From the NCBI GenBank assembly GCA_019096195.1, contig JAGTXK010000027.1, positions 558,001 to 622,000 on the forward strand: a DNA stretch of 64,000 nt, given 5' to 3'. This DNA is from Boletus sp. NGJ. Taxonomy: Eukaryota; Basidiomycota; Agaricomycetes; Boletales; Boletaceae. How positions within the stretch are numbered: position 1 is the stretch's first letter; each line of letters opens with the position of its first letter. The notes below the pieces were generated by a model. The model did no database searches. It was not told the origin of the DNA and was given only the letters and a program-made list of their open reading frames with translations. The position numbers and the translations under genes are program-made. Shown here piece after piece: positions 11,184 to 22,003 of the stretch.

Positions 11184-12019
11184 ATTCTGCACAGGGGAAG
11201 GGTCGTGTATGGTGAGTTCTAACACAGTTGGGTATCTTGAGCGATTCACGAAAGATATCCTAAGTGTTACATTCCGTGGCCAATTATCGTCCCAGTGAAG
11301 TCAAGATGCCTGCACCTTGACTACAGCGAGTCCCTACCGAAGTTTTGGTTTGGCACCTTGATAGTATGGTACACTAGTATTTTGTCCATCGTCTGCAAAC
11401 TTCCCTCGAACCATCATGGCATGGGTATGATGTGGTTGATCCTGCACTAACTCGGGTTGACTCGCGGGGTCATCCAGATCATGATTCTTCTTTGAACAAC
11501 AATTGCAAGTGGATGGTTCTTCAACGTAACAACGACAAGTGATGCCAATGTCAGTCAAAAGTCACAGAACGTCAAAGTGCCTTCGCATACCACATAGCGT
11601 ACACAGGGCTTGGCGGGTTTCGATGAGCTTTCAATATTTCCATGTCGACATCGCGGAAGCTAGAAAACTCACAGCAACACGTGAGAATTCCACACAGTAC
11701 GTCGCAGCAATCCATGCTTTGGAGGTCGACAAGTACGGTCCTTGGAGAACGAGGGTGTTCGTTGTTTCAGGGTGAGAGGGAATTAGTCTTTTTTTGCGTG
11801 GAGATGGTTGCTTTCTTGAATGCACAGCCTTGAGCCAAATGGCATATGACATAAACTGGCGGCGTCGAGCCAACGTTTGCGCTGGAAATGACAGGTTTGT
11901 GACTTGGCGTTTCTTTGGTGGAGTGCAGTCTTTCCGGCGATGATATCACAGGGTCACGCAGCACGTTCGTGGTCGAAGAAGAAAACGTGTTCTTTGCTGG
12001 AGACTCGTGCTAATGATGG
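11184..12019. other. intergenic
   Basis: No gene or repeat recognised. Sequence character is like the decayed region to its right, so older relic sequence cannot be excluded. Confidence 0.45.
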
Positions 12020-12545
12020 GGCCTTGACCGGGGAAAACCTGGTCCTAGTTGAGTACCCCATCATCGCAGTTACTTTCTGTTTGATACGGCTGATTCTTCG
12101 GGAGCCATGATAGCGATATCAGCAAGTTCGGATTCGACCGTGGCGGCCTGCCTCGTGTCGATGTACCCAGCAAAAGTGATGGCATGTGAGAATGCCTTCG
12201 ATGCGCCGTTGGAAGTCAAGGCAGGTGAGACCGGAAAAGTACAGATACAGTCGAATGAAAGAACTAAGTTATAATAACATTTTGCTGATATGCTGACTAG
12301 TTTCGGATTTCCAACAGGCGGTGCTCGCCGAGGAGGTCAAGACGGAGATTAATCCTGCCCTTCATACCTTTTTTTCTGCAAAGGGCAGTGATGGGTTACC
12401 CAAACTCAAGACGTGGGAGGATGTACACGCTGTCAAAAAAGGGTTCTCCCCGATAGTCATCCTTCAGACCTCGGGCGTACCCCATTATCCACAGAGATAA
12501 GGCGGATCGAAATTGTGAAAGCGAAACTACTCGCATGAAATCCAT
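12020..12545 (+). pseudogene. decayed partial duplicate of the adjacent HCS1-type helicase gene
   Basis: Colinear, degenerate match to the intact helicase about 2.3 kb downstream. The segment gaccggggaaaacc at about 12027 matches the Walker A exon start (caccggcaaaaccc, 14304). Then agcaaaagtgatggcatgtg (about 12170) matches gcgagagttatggcacgtg, ttggaagtcaaggcaggt (about 12211) matches ttggaagtcaaggctggt, ggcggtgctcgccgaggagg (about 12318) matches ggcggcactcgccaaggatg, gtgggaggatgtacacgctg matches gtgggaggatgtgcgtgcgc, and cacagagataaggcgg matches gacagagagaaggcgg. Intron-like sequence remains between the matching exon pieces, so this is a DNA-level duplication and not a retrocopy. No continuous open frame survives. 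The match may fade on towards 12700. Confidence 0.75.
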
Positions 12546-13216
12546 CCAATGAATGGCGCGGAAACTGATCAGAACGTTAAAGCGGCTGCGATCGGTCCGC
12601 CACAGATGCCAGGTGCATTGGAGAGAATCTCTCATTTTCGTTCGTGCGGTACCCGACCGGCATCCCTTCTACTCAGGTGGTTAATCAAAACATCAGCCCC
12701 TTTGGTGGTGATGCAGTGTAGGTGCAGCCTCCATCGATCCAGGGTCCAGAGATGACAGTCGTTCTATGGCGCTATCGCCCAGAGTATCTTCGGGGACCAC
12801 TACCCGCTCTAACGGACAGCAGGTTCGTACGACGAGCGCTTACCCAGATGCTGTCAGTGCTTGAGGGTAGACGTCTGATAGTGAATGGGGACCGGTCATG
12901 TTTCACAGATAGATTCAAGTGCCAGTGATCCACAAGCGTGCAGAGGTCAAAGGTTCGAAACACAATCATTGGCCAGGTTCAGACTATCCCATCCAACAGA
13001 GCAAAAAATTTGATGTCTTACCCTTATACATTGTGTCGAATAATTGATCTTGTCTTATGAAAATCATACCGACGCATTTTTGACCTGTCCAGGTAATATA
13101 GATGTTAGTTGCAGAAAAGGCAAGTGTAGGGACACTTGCCAAATACGAGCTCAAACAATTGTCCTCTTGCAATCCCTCAATACGACTTGCATTTAGAAAA
13201 ACATTTCGGAAGAATC
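12546..13216. other. intergenic / possible tail of helicase relic
   Basis: No gene recognised. Faint resemblance to later helicase exons cannot be confirmed by eye. The right end is the promoter of the intact helicase gene. Confidence 0.4.
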
Positions 13217-16200
13217 ATGGCATCACCAAGTTCAGAGTCGGCCGTGCAGGCCTTCATCTTGAGACACCGTACCCTCCTCGCAAAGGAACGCGATGTGGAG
13301 ATCGAGCGCACTTCCTTGATTCTGAGCAATGCTTCACCAAAGCTTCTCGAACAGCGTGGACTGGCACTGGGTGGACTGGGTGTAGTGTCGGCCGGGGTAG
13401 GTCTTGGCGGAAAGACGTGCGTGATCGTACCTTGTCATGGCAGCTCGCAACGTCTGATTTTCCAAGTGGCGAAGCGCAGGCTAGTAGAGCTGGAGAGACC
13501 TTCTGCATACCATTCCTCACCGTTATTTCCCCCTCATACCTTCAGGGTCGTATCTCCTAGCACCGTCGTATCATCCAGAACCTGAACAGTGTGTCTACAG
13601 GCCCGGAGATCTCGCCCGGATCGAAGAGACCGTTTCGACCACGCAGAGAAAGACGGGCAGCAAAGGGAAGAAGGCACAGCTCACTGCTTCCGATACGAAA
13701 AGCTCCGCTGCTCCGGAGGGTGTAGTGTACAAAGTTTGTGTTATTACTCCCGCTCTCTCCAACCACGTCCTGATTCTTTAACAGGTTACTGATACGCGCA
13801 TCGTTATTGCTGTGGATCCTCCTGAATCTAGCGATGCTGATCTTGATTTGCCAGATAGATGTCGTGTCGTTAAACTCGCAAACAGTATTACTTATGATCG
13901 GTAGAGAAGATCGTTCTCTATAGGCCAGCGCGTTCTGAGATGCCGTTTCTAGGATGGACAAAGCTATCGATCACTTGGAGAAGATTGCGATACCCTCCAC
14001 GCGAAAGGTAATCTCCCGCGCGACAAACTGTAATTCTATGGGACTCACTAGTGGTATTTTTCAGCCAAACGACAGGACAAACTATGAACTCACACCGCTC
14101 GTTCGCGTATTGCTCAAAATGTCGCCGCCCTCCAAGCCTTCCAAACTTGGAGACATTTCTTTCTTTGATGAATTTCTCAATCCCAGCCAGAAAGCAGCCG
14201 TCCAATTTGCTCTTGAAGCCGTAGAAGTCGCGTGTATCCATGGTCCTCCAGGTACGTTCCATCGCTATTCTGCCTCTGCCTCCTTTCTCAACGTACAATC
14301 AGGCACCGGCAAAACCCACACGCTAATCGAGATCATACGTCAGCTCACATCCAACCCACCAGACCAGAAACCGATCCGCGTGCTCGTATGCGGTGCCTCC
14401 AACCTTTCCGTCGATAACATCCTTGAACGACTTCTCGCTCTCCCTCTCCCTGAGAAAGGAAAGGGGACACCACTGAAAGTGACGCGAATTGGCCACCCGG
14501 CGAGAGTTATGGCACGTGAAGATGTCCTCGATGCGACGTTGGAAGTCAAGGCTGGTCGGAGTGATCAGGTTCGTCGGTTCTCCCCTCTTAAAGATGTGCT
14601 AACCAGCGTGCTATCAGGCGGCACTCGCCAAGGATGTAAAGGCGGAGCTCGATGCTGCTCTTGACACTCTTGCCGGGAAAGGTAAAGGCAAGGGGGCAAA
14701 GAAACCACGTGGCCTCGAACGCAAGAAAATGTGGGAGGATGTGCGTGCGCTGAGAAAAGAGTGGGTGTTTATTGGCCGCTCTGCGCTATTCGTCAGTCTG
14801 ATCGGCACGTGCCTCAGATATCGACAGAGAGAAGGCGGGGTCGTGAAGGCGGTCCTCTCAGAATCGCAGGTGCTTGCCAACCCCGATTCCAGATAAGATT
14901 GTAACTGAAAACATACAAGATCGTCCTGGCCACCTGTCATTCTGCCGGTGGGAGACAGTTACGTGATCATACCTTTGATGTGGTCATCATCGATGAAGCC
15001 ACTCAAGCTATCGAAGCAGTATGTGCCGGCATAGATACTTCTTGAAGCTTGACTGCTGAACTTTTGGTATTTTAGGTGTGTTGGGTCCCCATATTTAAGG
15101 GAAAGAAGTTGATCCTGGCAGGTGACCCTATGCAGCTACCCCCTACCATCCTATCTTTGGACAAGCGTGAAACCAAAGGCAAGCAAGCAAAGTCTTCGGA
15201 GAAGCAACATAAGAATAGCTCAGATGGAAAGGGGCCATCAACGAAGCTCTCCAAGCTAGACAAAAGCAAAGCCTCTTCGACGGACAATAAGCAGGAAGAT
15301 GTGACCGACTCGAGTTCTGACTCTGGTTCTGATTCCGAATCAGAAACGATACGCGGAGACGTAGTCACCGCAGGAGAGACCATGGTTCCTGCAGCGGATA
15401 CGCCAGAATATCCAACCCAGCAATTAAATAAAAGGCCGTCTAAACACCCTGGTTTACGTCCCCCGCGGACCTTGGAGACAACCCTGTTCGACCGCCTCGA
15501 GCGCATGTACGGCCCCGGCATCAAGCGCTTGCTCAATGTCCAGTATCGGTACGTACCAACCGCTTTTACATTCGTTCTAAGATGCTCCACTCACAGCCCC
15601 GGAGGATGCACGCTCAAATTTGCAAATTTCCATCGAAAGCGCTATATGCGTCCAAGCTAAAATCGCACGACTCGGTGTCCTCGCATTTACTTTCTGATTT
15701 GCCGAATACGAGGTCATTTACCCAAACAAAGGATGAAGAAACCATCAAAGAGACCCTAGGCAGCCCTGTCGTGTTCTTTGACACGTCTGGGTCCGAGTAC
15801 TACGAACGCCTAGAAGGCGGCGGAGATGAAGGCAGCCGGAGTAACGAGAATGAGGCTTTGGTGGTCAAAGGGTGGACGGAGAACCTTGTGCGTTTTTAGG
15901 CTAGCATGAATTTTCATCCTGATTATCATTGCTCATCTCCGATCACTAAGGTCAAAGCGGGGTTGTACCCCTCCCAGATAGCGATCATCGCCCCGTATGT
16001 ATTATTTGCGAAAAGGGGATATCTTATCATCGGTCAATGCCCGACAGGTACCAAGCACAGGTCACGCTACTTAGCTCACTGTTGCGTCCTGAATATGGCC
16101 CAGAACTCGAGATAGGCACCGTGGACGGTATGCAAGGACGGGAGAAAGACGCTGTGATTATCAGTCTCGTACGCAGTAACGACAAGGTCAGAGTCTCCAT

Positions 16201-16524
16201 GTGCTGCAGCAACTTATTGTTTCGGGTCTGACCCGAATCGGCAATGGTAGCGTGAAGTAGGTTTCTTGAAGGAGAAACGCCGAATGAATGGTAAGTTTTA
16301 CGACGTCTTCAGGTGCGCGGGGGTTAATTTATTCCAGTGGCAATGACACGAGCCAAGAGACATCTCGTACGCGTTTCAGATTATCAAGATGCGCCCATAC
16401 CCTGATTAATCATTGGTAGTGCATTGTCGGAGACTCGTCTACGGTCCAACACGGCAGCCCTTATCTCAAAAAGTGGCTTGCTTGGCTCGAAGCGAACGCG
16501 GATGTCAGATTCGCAGAGACGTAA
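13217..16524 (+). CDS. HCS1: SF1 DNA/RNA helicase of the HCS1/IGHMBP2 (SMUBP-2) family
   Basis: UPF1-like superfamily 1 ATP-dependent 5'-3' helicase, probably the DNA polymerase alpha-associated helicase A of fungi. It starts [20 protein letters not shown]; the N-terminal domain includes [17 protein letters not shown] and [14 protein letters not shown]. Helicase motifs in order: [13 protein letters not shown] (Q-like), [16 protein letters not shown] (Walker A, split by the intron near 14252-14303), [12 protein letters not shown] (Ia), [12 protein letters not shown] (DEAxQ), [13 protein letters not shown] (III), then after a long Ser/Lys/acidic insertion [10 protein letters not shown] and [52 protein letters not shown] (V) and [10 protein letters not shown] (VI). 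It ends [15 protein letters not shown]. No R3H or AN1 domain, unlike animal IGHMBP2. The insertion (about 15165-15470) is low complexity. A decayed duplicate lies upstream. Confidence 0.88.
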
Positions 16525-16683
16525 GAACTACACGGAATCAACGGAGAGTCTACAGTGGTGTACGTGCAACATAGTATACAATGATATAAGCGGACGTGAT
16601 AGCAATCAGATATCGTGCAAAAATAAATATCGCGTGCAGACGTTCAAACCCAACGAACAACGGTGCGAGACCGGCTCCACGGA

Positions 16684-19114
16684 CTAATACTCGTCAGGGT
16701 CGTTGAGCGAGGCGTACTCGGAGACCGTCCGAACGTCTTCGTATTCTTGGACGACTTCGCGCATGGCGAAGCGCATGATAGGGGTGAGAGGCGTCAGTTT
16801 TGGCCCAATCACTTCGTGTTCGTCGCACTCGTTAATCTGACCCAGATCCCTCATTGACAGGTTGACCGGATTCACCATCACCATATCACCCTCTTCCGAG
16901 GACTCCATGCCGACAGTCGCACTGCCTCCGCCAGCGTAAGAGCTATTGCTCAAGACTCGATGTGTCATTGGGACAGGCGTCACTGTTGCACTGATAACCG
17001 GAATCTCCACTTCCCTCCCGACCGGCTCCGTCCAGTGCAGATTTAGTACCTTTCCTTTGATCATCCCATCAACCGCACGCACGCCGATATCCCGACAGAG
17101 TAGGAAGTACGGAAGGTGCTGCGTCCCGGGTTGGCTGAGTTTACTCATGACTTTGAGAAGCTGCATGGCGCTGAAATCTGCGGAGTAATCTTCGATCGAA
17201 GACGCGCCCCGAGGCGAGCTGAACCCGGCAGGACCAAGGCCAGCATGAAGTGCGTCTGGGCCACTGGACCGTGGCCGGGGACCTGACGTAGATGGGGTGA
17301 TAGGGTCATGTGCAGACGCTTGCTGCGAAGAGTGGACGATATGTAGGTTCAGAGTGGCGTGTGCTTGAAGGAAATGCGAGCTCTGTTTGACTGGTCCATA
17401 AATGTTAGCAATGGTGAAGCGTATTGTAGCATGAATACGCACTGTCGAAGTTTCCGCCGGCATTAACTGGGAATGGGTCGAGGTGAGTGAGTCGACGATC
17501 ACTGACAAGAAGTAGCTCACCATATTCATTGATGTAGTCCTGCCAATGGGCTAGCTTACCACCGAACGCCTCGTACAATACGTCGAAAGATAATGTATGC
17601 TGTAATGCGTCTGGGACACGGGGCAACAGACGTTCCAAGAAATATGTTCGTGTCTCGCTTCTCGAGCAGTCATCGATCGAGACGAGTTTGCAATGTTGCA
17701 CGACATTGAGTTGGCGCAGCCAGTTTTGGTAGAATGGATCGCTAGTCGCATGAACGACATGACACAGCCGATCTTGTTTCGTCAGAACGAGCATCGAGTC
17801 TAGTAGACACTTTATGGTCTCTGTTGACTGAACCAAGGACGGTCTGTTCGCCGGCGGTGTCAATGGGTAGAAAATGTCTTGTGGAAGAACAGCGTACAGT
17901 TTATGTGCCTCATCGAAGAATAATACCGGTATCTTCTTGGAAGGCTTTTCAGGATCTTTGATCATAGAAGACGACATCCCGCGAGCACTGTCGCTTCCTC
18001 TCTTGGCACGCTTGAAGAACCACCGGTTCCTGAGGAGAGGAGGGGAATTGTTCACATGAGTTCGCTCAGATGATATATCTGACTCCTTCCGCCCTTGGTT
18101 ATCGAGTTCATGGACATCCTCTGGAGGCACAAATTCAGCATATCTCACAAGGGAACACTGTAGTGTTTTTGAACTTGTCGGTATTGCAATAGGCAAAGAG
18201 GCAATAGACTTACTTGGAACAGTTCCATGAGGCGGGCGATGTCGCTTGTCCGCACTTGTGATCCGACGCTACCCATGACTGCTTCGGACAGCCTTCGCTC
18301 CACATCAAGGCGGTCATGCTATCAAAAGGTAACTCGATCAGTACCCTTGCATCACTCACTTTTGTCGTCATGAGATCAAACGCGTACCTTGAACGCGGAG
18401 GCTTCTCTTCGAAACTCGTCGAAGCCAGGCATGTTGGTCGCAACATCTTCAAAGTACCGTTCCATCTGTTGGCTAAGGCTCATATAGAGACTGCTAACGT
18501 CCGCGAAGCCAGGAATGCGGAGATCGAAGTGGAGAACATGGAACCTGCCGCGCGAAAGTACTTCACGGAGAAGAGCAGTCTATATGCGCAGGAATGAAAG
18601 TTCATGAGGATCTCCGAGCAGAAACGAGAACGCTGAGAAGAAAGGTCACCTTTCCTACGGCACTGGCGCCAAAAAATACCGTAAACGATGGCTCGCCCTC
18701 TAGAGCACGCTCGATAACCCGCAGTTCGGCTTCCCGGGGTAAAAAGCCGGGCAGACGTGTAACCGCATGCTTGATGCGCAGTCGCGGAGGTTCACGCTCC
18801 TCTGTGATCTCCTTGCGTGCTTCCTCGAGCAGGCGCCTGGATTCCGTCAGCGAGCGTGCGGTCTCGGAGGGCTGGATGGGTCAGGCTTCATGAGAGCAGA
18901 CAGCGCGGCATAAACATACATTCAAGAGCACACCGAATACCTCGCTCATACCGAAAAAGTTTCGTCGGTTGAGATCCACGCTGAGCGCTGCTGAGCTCCT
19001 GCGGTGAGGTAGATTTGATGAAAAGATCCACTGGATCGCGTCAGCGCGTGGTGGTCTTGAATTCGTGCCAGCCGAGGGATTTCGTTGGGTTCTACTGTTG
19101 GTCTTTGCGCGCAT
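16684..19114 (-). CDS. P-loop ATPase of the AAA/STAND-like type (prokaryotic ATPase_2-like)
   Basis: Minus-strand multi-exon gene. Upstream exons read RRNFFGMSEVFGVLLN, then PSETARSLTESRRLLEEARK, then TRLPGFLPREAELRVIERAL. Walker A is FFGASAVGKTSLLREVL (about 18650-18700) and Walker B is IPVLFFDEAHKLYAVLP (about 17890-17935). The middle reads MSLSQQMERYFEDVATNMPG, HDRLDVERRLSEAVMGSVGS and HATSDPFYQNWLRQLNVVQH; the last exon ends EYASLNDPDEY. The domain order resembles archaeal/STAND ATPases that switch on nucleotide binding. Cellular role unknown. The start is uncertain: MRAKTNSRTQRN at 19114 was chosen because the frame upstream looks like low-complexity 5' flank, though in-frame ATGs continue to 19345. 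The C-terminal 120 residues show no family I recognise. Confidence 0.65.
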
Positions 19115-19597
19115 GGATGACAGTGGAGGAGATGGTCGGTTTGATTGGCGCAGAGGCTCTCTGGGGTTGGGTCCAGCAAGAGGGAATGGGTCAGACGTGA
19201 GCACTCGTATGAAGCAGTTGAAAAGGACAGCACGCGCACCCTTATGCATGGCAGCGTTCGCACCCATTGCACAGCACGGGCACGAGTGTGCGGTGTGAAG
19301 AGTGATACACGTTGCGAGAGCGAGGCAGGTGGGCCAACGCGCCAACCAGCCTGCATTACGAGAATCGGATTACGCCGTCAACTCATACGACAGGAAGAGA
19401 CATTCGCGCTCTATGCGACAATCGTATAACCTTGGGCGGATTTCTATCTACGCCGCCATCAGACTCAAAGACTCAACGACCGGCTCCTTGAATGGACCAC
19501 TTCATCTTCCTCGTCCGACGAGACAACAACGACATGTCTATGCCCAGACCATCCGCGCTCGACGACGTCAGACCCTTCGTGCGCGTCTTCTTCATGA

Positions 19598-21264
19598 TCA
19601 TCGGAAACCAGGTCGACAATACGGGCACGCCAATTGGGGGGGGTAATCTTCATCTTCGCGGTCATCGCCGATTTCATAGATGTGAGGCCTGTCCACAATG
19701 GTATCAATTACACCTCCCTGGTCGTCGTCGTCGATGAAGCTGCTCTCGTAGCCCTCGTCGTCGCTTTCTTCGTCCTCGTTGGGGAACCGAAGATCGTCTA
19801 CCCGACCACGCACGTCGTCTTCGTCTTCTTCCTCGTCTTCTCCGTCGACGTGGATAGTACCGGAGAAACCCCAGGGTCCTCTGAACATGTGGAAATGACG
19901 TCGCCAAGGGGCAAAGGGACGCCAGTCGTCGATGTCGCCACCGTCGTCTGCCTCCCCGTCCTCCAAACCCATCCAACCAGGATCATCCGCTACATCGACC
20001 TCCTCGGCACCCATTTGGTCCTCAAGCCATCCCATTGGGTCTCCGTCGTCGTCTCCATCGTCGCCTTCAGGTCTATGCCCTGGGTAGACACGTCCACAGC
20101 TGGTGCATACACCGCCCCATATCTCGTGCATACAGTCAAGGCAGCGATAGATCCCGCCGTCTTCCATATCAAGCATCCCAACGTCGTCACCACGTGGGGC
20201 AATATCAGCAATATGAATGTCGTCGTCATCGATGTCGGCACCTGGGAAAAACCATGGGAATCCACGATGAGTGGCAGCACCTGGCTTTGGAAAGATATCA
20301 TTCCAAGGATCACCGTTCGCGTCCAAACTCTCGGGGGCCTCAACGGGAACGGGCAACTGGTTTGGTAAGAGTCCACTCTTTCCCATTGCTTGCGCAATAC
20401 CCTTTACACCCCACACTTCGACGGGGCGTTTGTGTACAACGGCACGACAGTGTGGACATGTTTTCCTACGCATGATGGCTGGAGGTGCATGACGGTTGTC
20501 GGGCGGGGGGGTTGTGAACCAATTAACAAGGCAACTATGACAGGCGAGGTGGCCACAGGGAGCGAGTGCATAGGGTTTATACATTAGGTCCAAACAGACC
20601 TGACAGGTGACAGCCTGCTGGACTTGGTTCAGGAGTGCTTGGTGGGATGTGATCAACTGAAAAGCGATCGGGAGACTGATCATGGAATACAGCAAGAGAG
20701 GATGACTGACATTGTCCTTTGATTTGAGCTCTGCCTCGAGTTGAGCTACTTTATCCTCGAGTGAACCAGCGGAAGGCCCAGGTAGGGGTGTATCCGCTGG
20801 GATGACCCGACTCTTGTCTCTCTGTTTGGAGGGTAGGCATTAGGGTGAATTAACGACTTCGTGATGCGTACCGGAGTAGATGGCATGGCTTCGCTTCGAT
20901 GTACGGTAATATCGTCCAGAAAGTGCAAAGAAGTTTCCCGACTTTTACCAAACAGCTTCGGTGATGGCGCTTGCGAAGAAGGTTTAGCAGCAGGAACGAC
21001 ACTGGCGGGTAGATCGGCCTCGGGAGGGGCCGAAGTGAATCTGATGATTTCGTTTCGCGCGGACAATGGAGCGCGCGAGCGTTCGTCCAGTCGGCTCTGT
21101 GTGGCCTCGTTCTTAGCAGTCCGTGTGCTCACTACGGGTGCCTTCTTTTTTCTCTTCCTGCGACGTTTCGTATCACGACCGGAATCACGTCTGGTGGTGG
21201 GCTCGGCTGATGAGTTTCTGCGCGCTTTCTTCAAGTCTTGAGGAGCGGCCTCCGCGTCTGACAT
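19598..21264 (-). CDS. RING-finger protein, probable E3 ubiquitin ligase with acidic tail
   Basis: Nuclear-looking RING protein. The N-terminal exon (from MSDAEAAPQDLKKARRN, 21264; alternative start 21423) has a bipartite-like basic cluster (KRRRKRKKKA) and SP/TP-rich sequence. A short exon gives a coiled-coil-like SLEDKVAQLEAELKSKDN. The C3HC4 RING follows: CQVCLDLMYKPYALAPCGH, LACHSCLVNWF, TCPHCRAVV. A second Cys cluster follows (YRCLDCMHEIWGGVCTSCGR, VYPGH), then a very acidic tail (GEDEEEDEDD). As given, the frame ends YPPQLACPYCRPGFR at 19598. That end lies just after an 8-bp G/C tract (about 19635-19642), beyond which another frame continues to 19465 with SUMO-interaction-like motifs (see findings). 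Function by family: ubiquitin transfer; substrate unknown. Confidence 0.75.
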
Positions 21265-22003
21265 TACACGTTTGGAACTTTGAGAGACGTTGGTGGGCCC
21301 TGGTGCTGCTGGACGCGTCGAGGAGGGCATCGGACACCCCGCTGTGGCGACTGCAGAGGGTGTTGGACAGGGAAACGCGCCACGACTAGCCACCTTGCTG
21401 AATGAGGGCCACAAACTTCCCACGCCACACCCCGCAGCTGCAAAGAATTCTGCGGAACCACGATAAAAAGTGAGTAGGAATCATGGACAGTCTCCGAAAC
21501 ATCCAATCTCAGGGTTGCACGTACGAGGATGCGTTTCATTGGCTTTCCCTGTGACTACTATGTCCGGTGAGTCGGCGATGACTTGAGGTACGGATGAAAT
21601 GTAATCGCTAGGGACGGATTTTGAAAAAAATATTAATATAATCACGTGAAATTCGCCAAACTTCGAATTTCGTACTCGGGACCCTCGTTTACGAAAACTC
21701 TGAATAGCTTTGACATCCAAATATAACTGGAATATATGAGCATGTCCGAATTTGGAGTGAGGCAGGGCAACTGTTCGCTTACTAAGCATACAACGAGAAT
21801 ATTTTTGATGTAGATCGGCCAGGTTGATCTGAAGAAAATGTTGTCATGTATCCCAACGTGACAACTAGTCCGTCGTATTTCTTATCCGATTTCCTTCTCC
21901 TTGGTTTTAACTTATTCGCCCGCAGCTGATGCGCGTGTTACTACACATTTAATCACCCCCACTCCCTCTACCCCCACCAGGCTTCGTTCTCCCCCTCCAG
22001 TCC
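21265..22003. other. divergent intergenic region
   Basis: Lies between the RING gene (minus) and the TPT transporter (plus) and so should hold both promoters. A pyrimidine-rich stretch (about 21950-22003, tccctctacccccacc) precedes the transporter ATG, typical of fungal 5' leaders. No gene seen. Confidence 0.5.

Noticed and set aside
11334-11873. Several overlapping 60-80-codon frames on both strands
   Set aside because: Mutually overlapping, without motifs, splice consensus or codon structure; treated as noise.
19634-20368. Plus-strand 244-codon hydrophobic frame
   Set aside because: Antisense of the acidic Asp/Glu tail of the RING protein; GAY codons read backwards give Val/Ile-rich false membrane segments.
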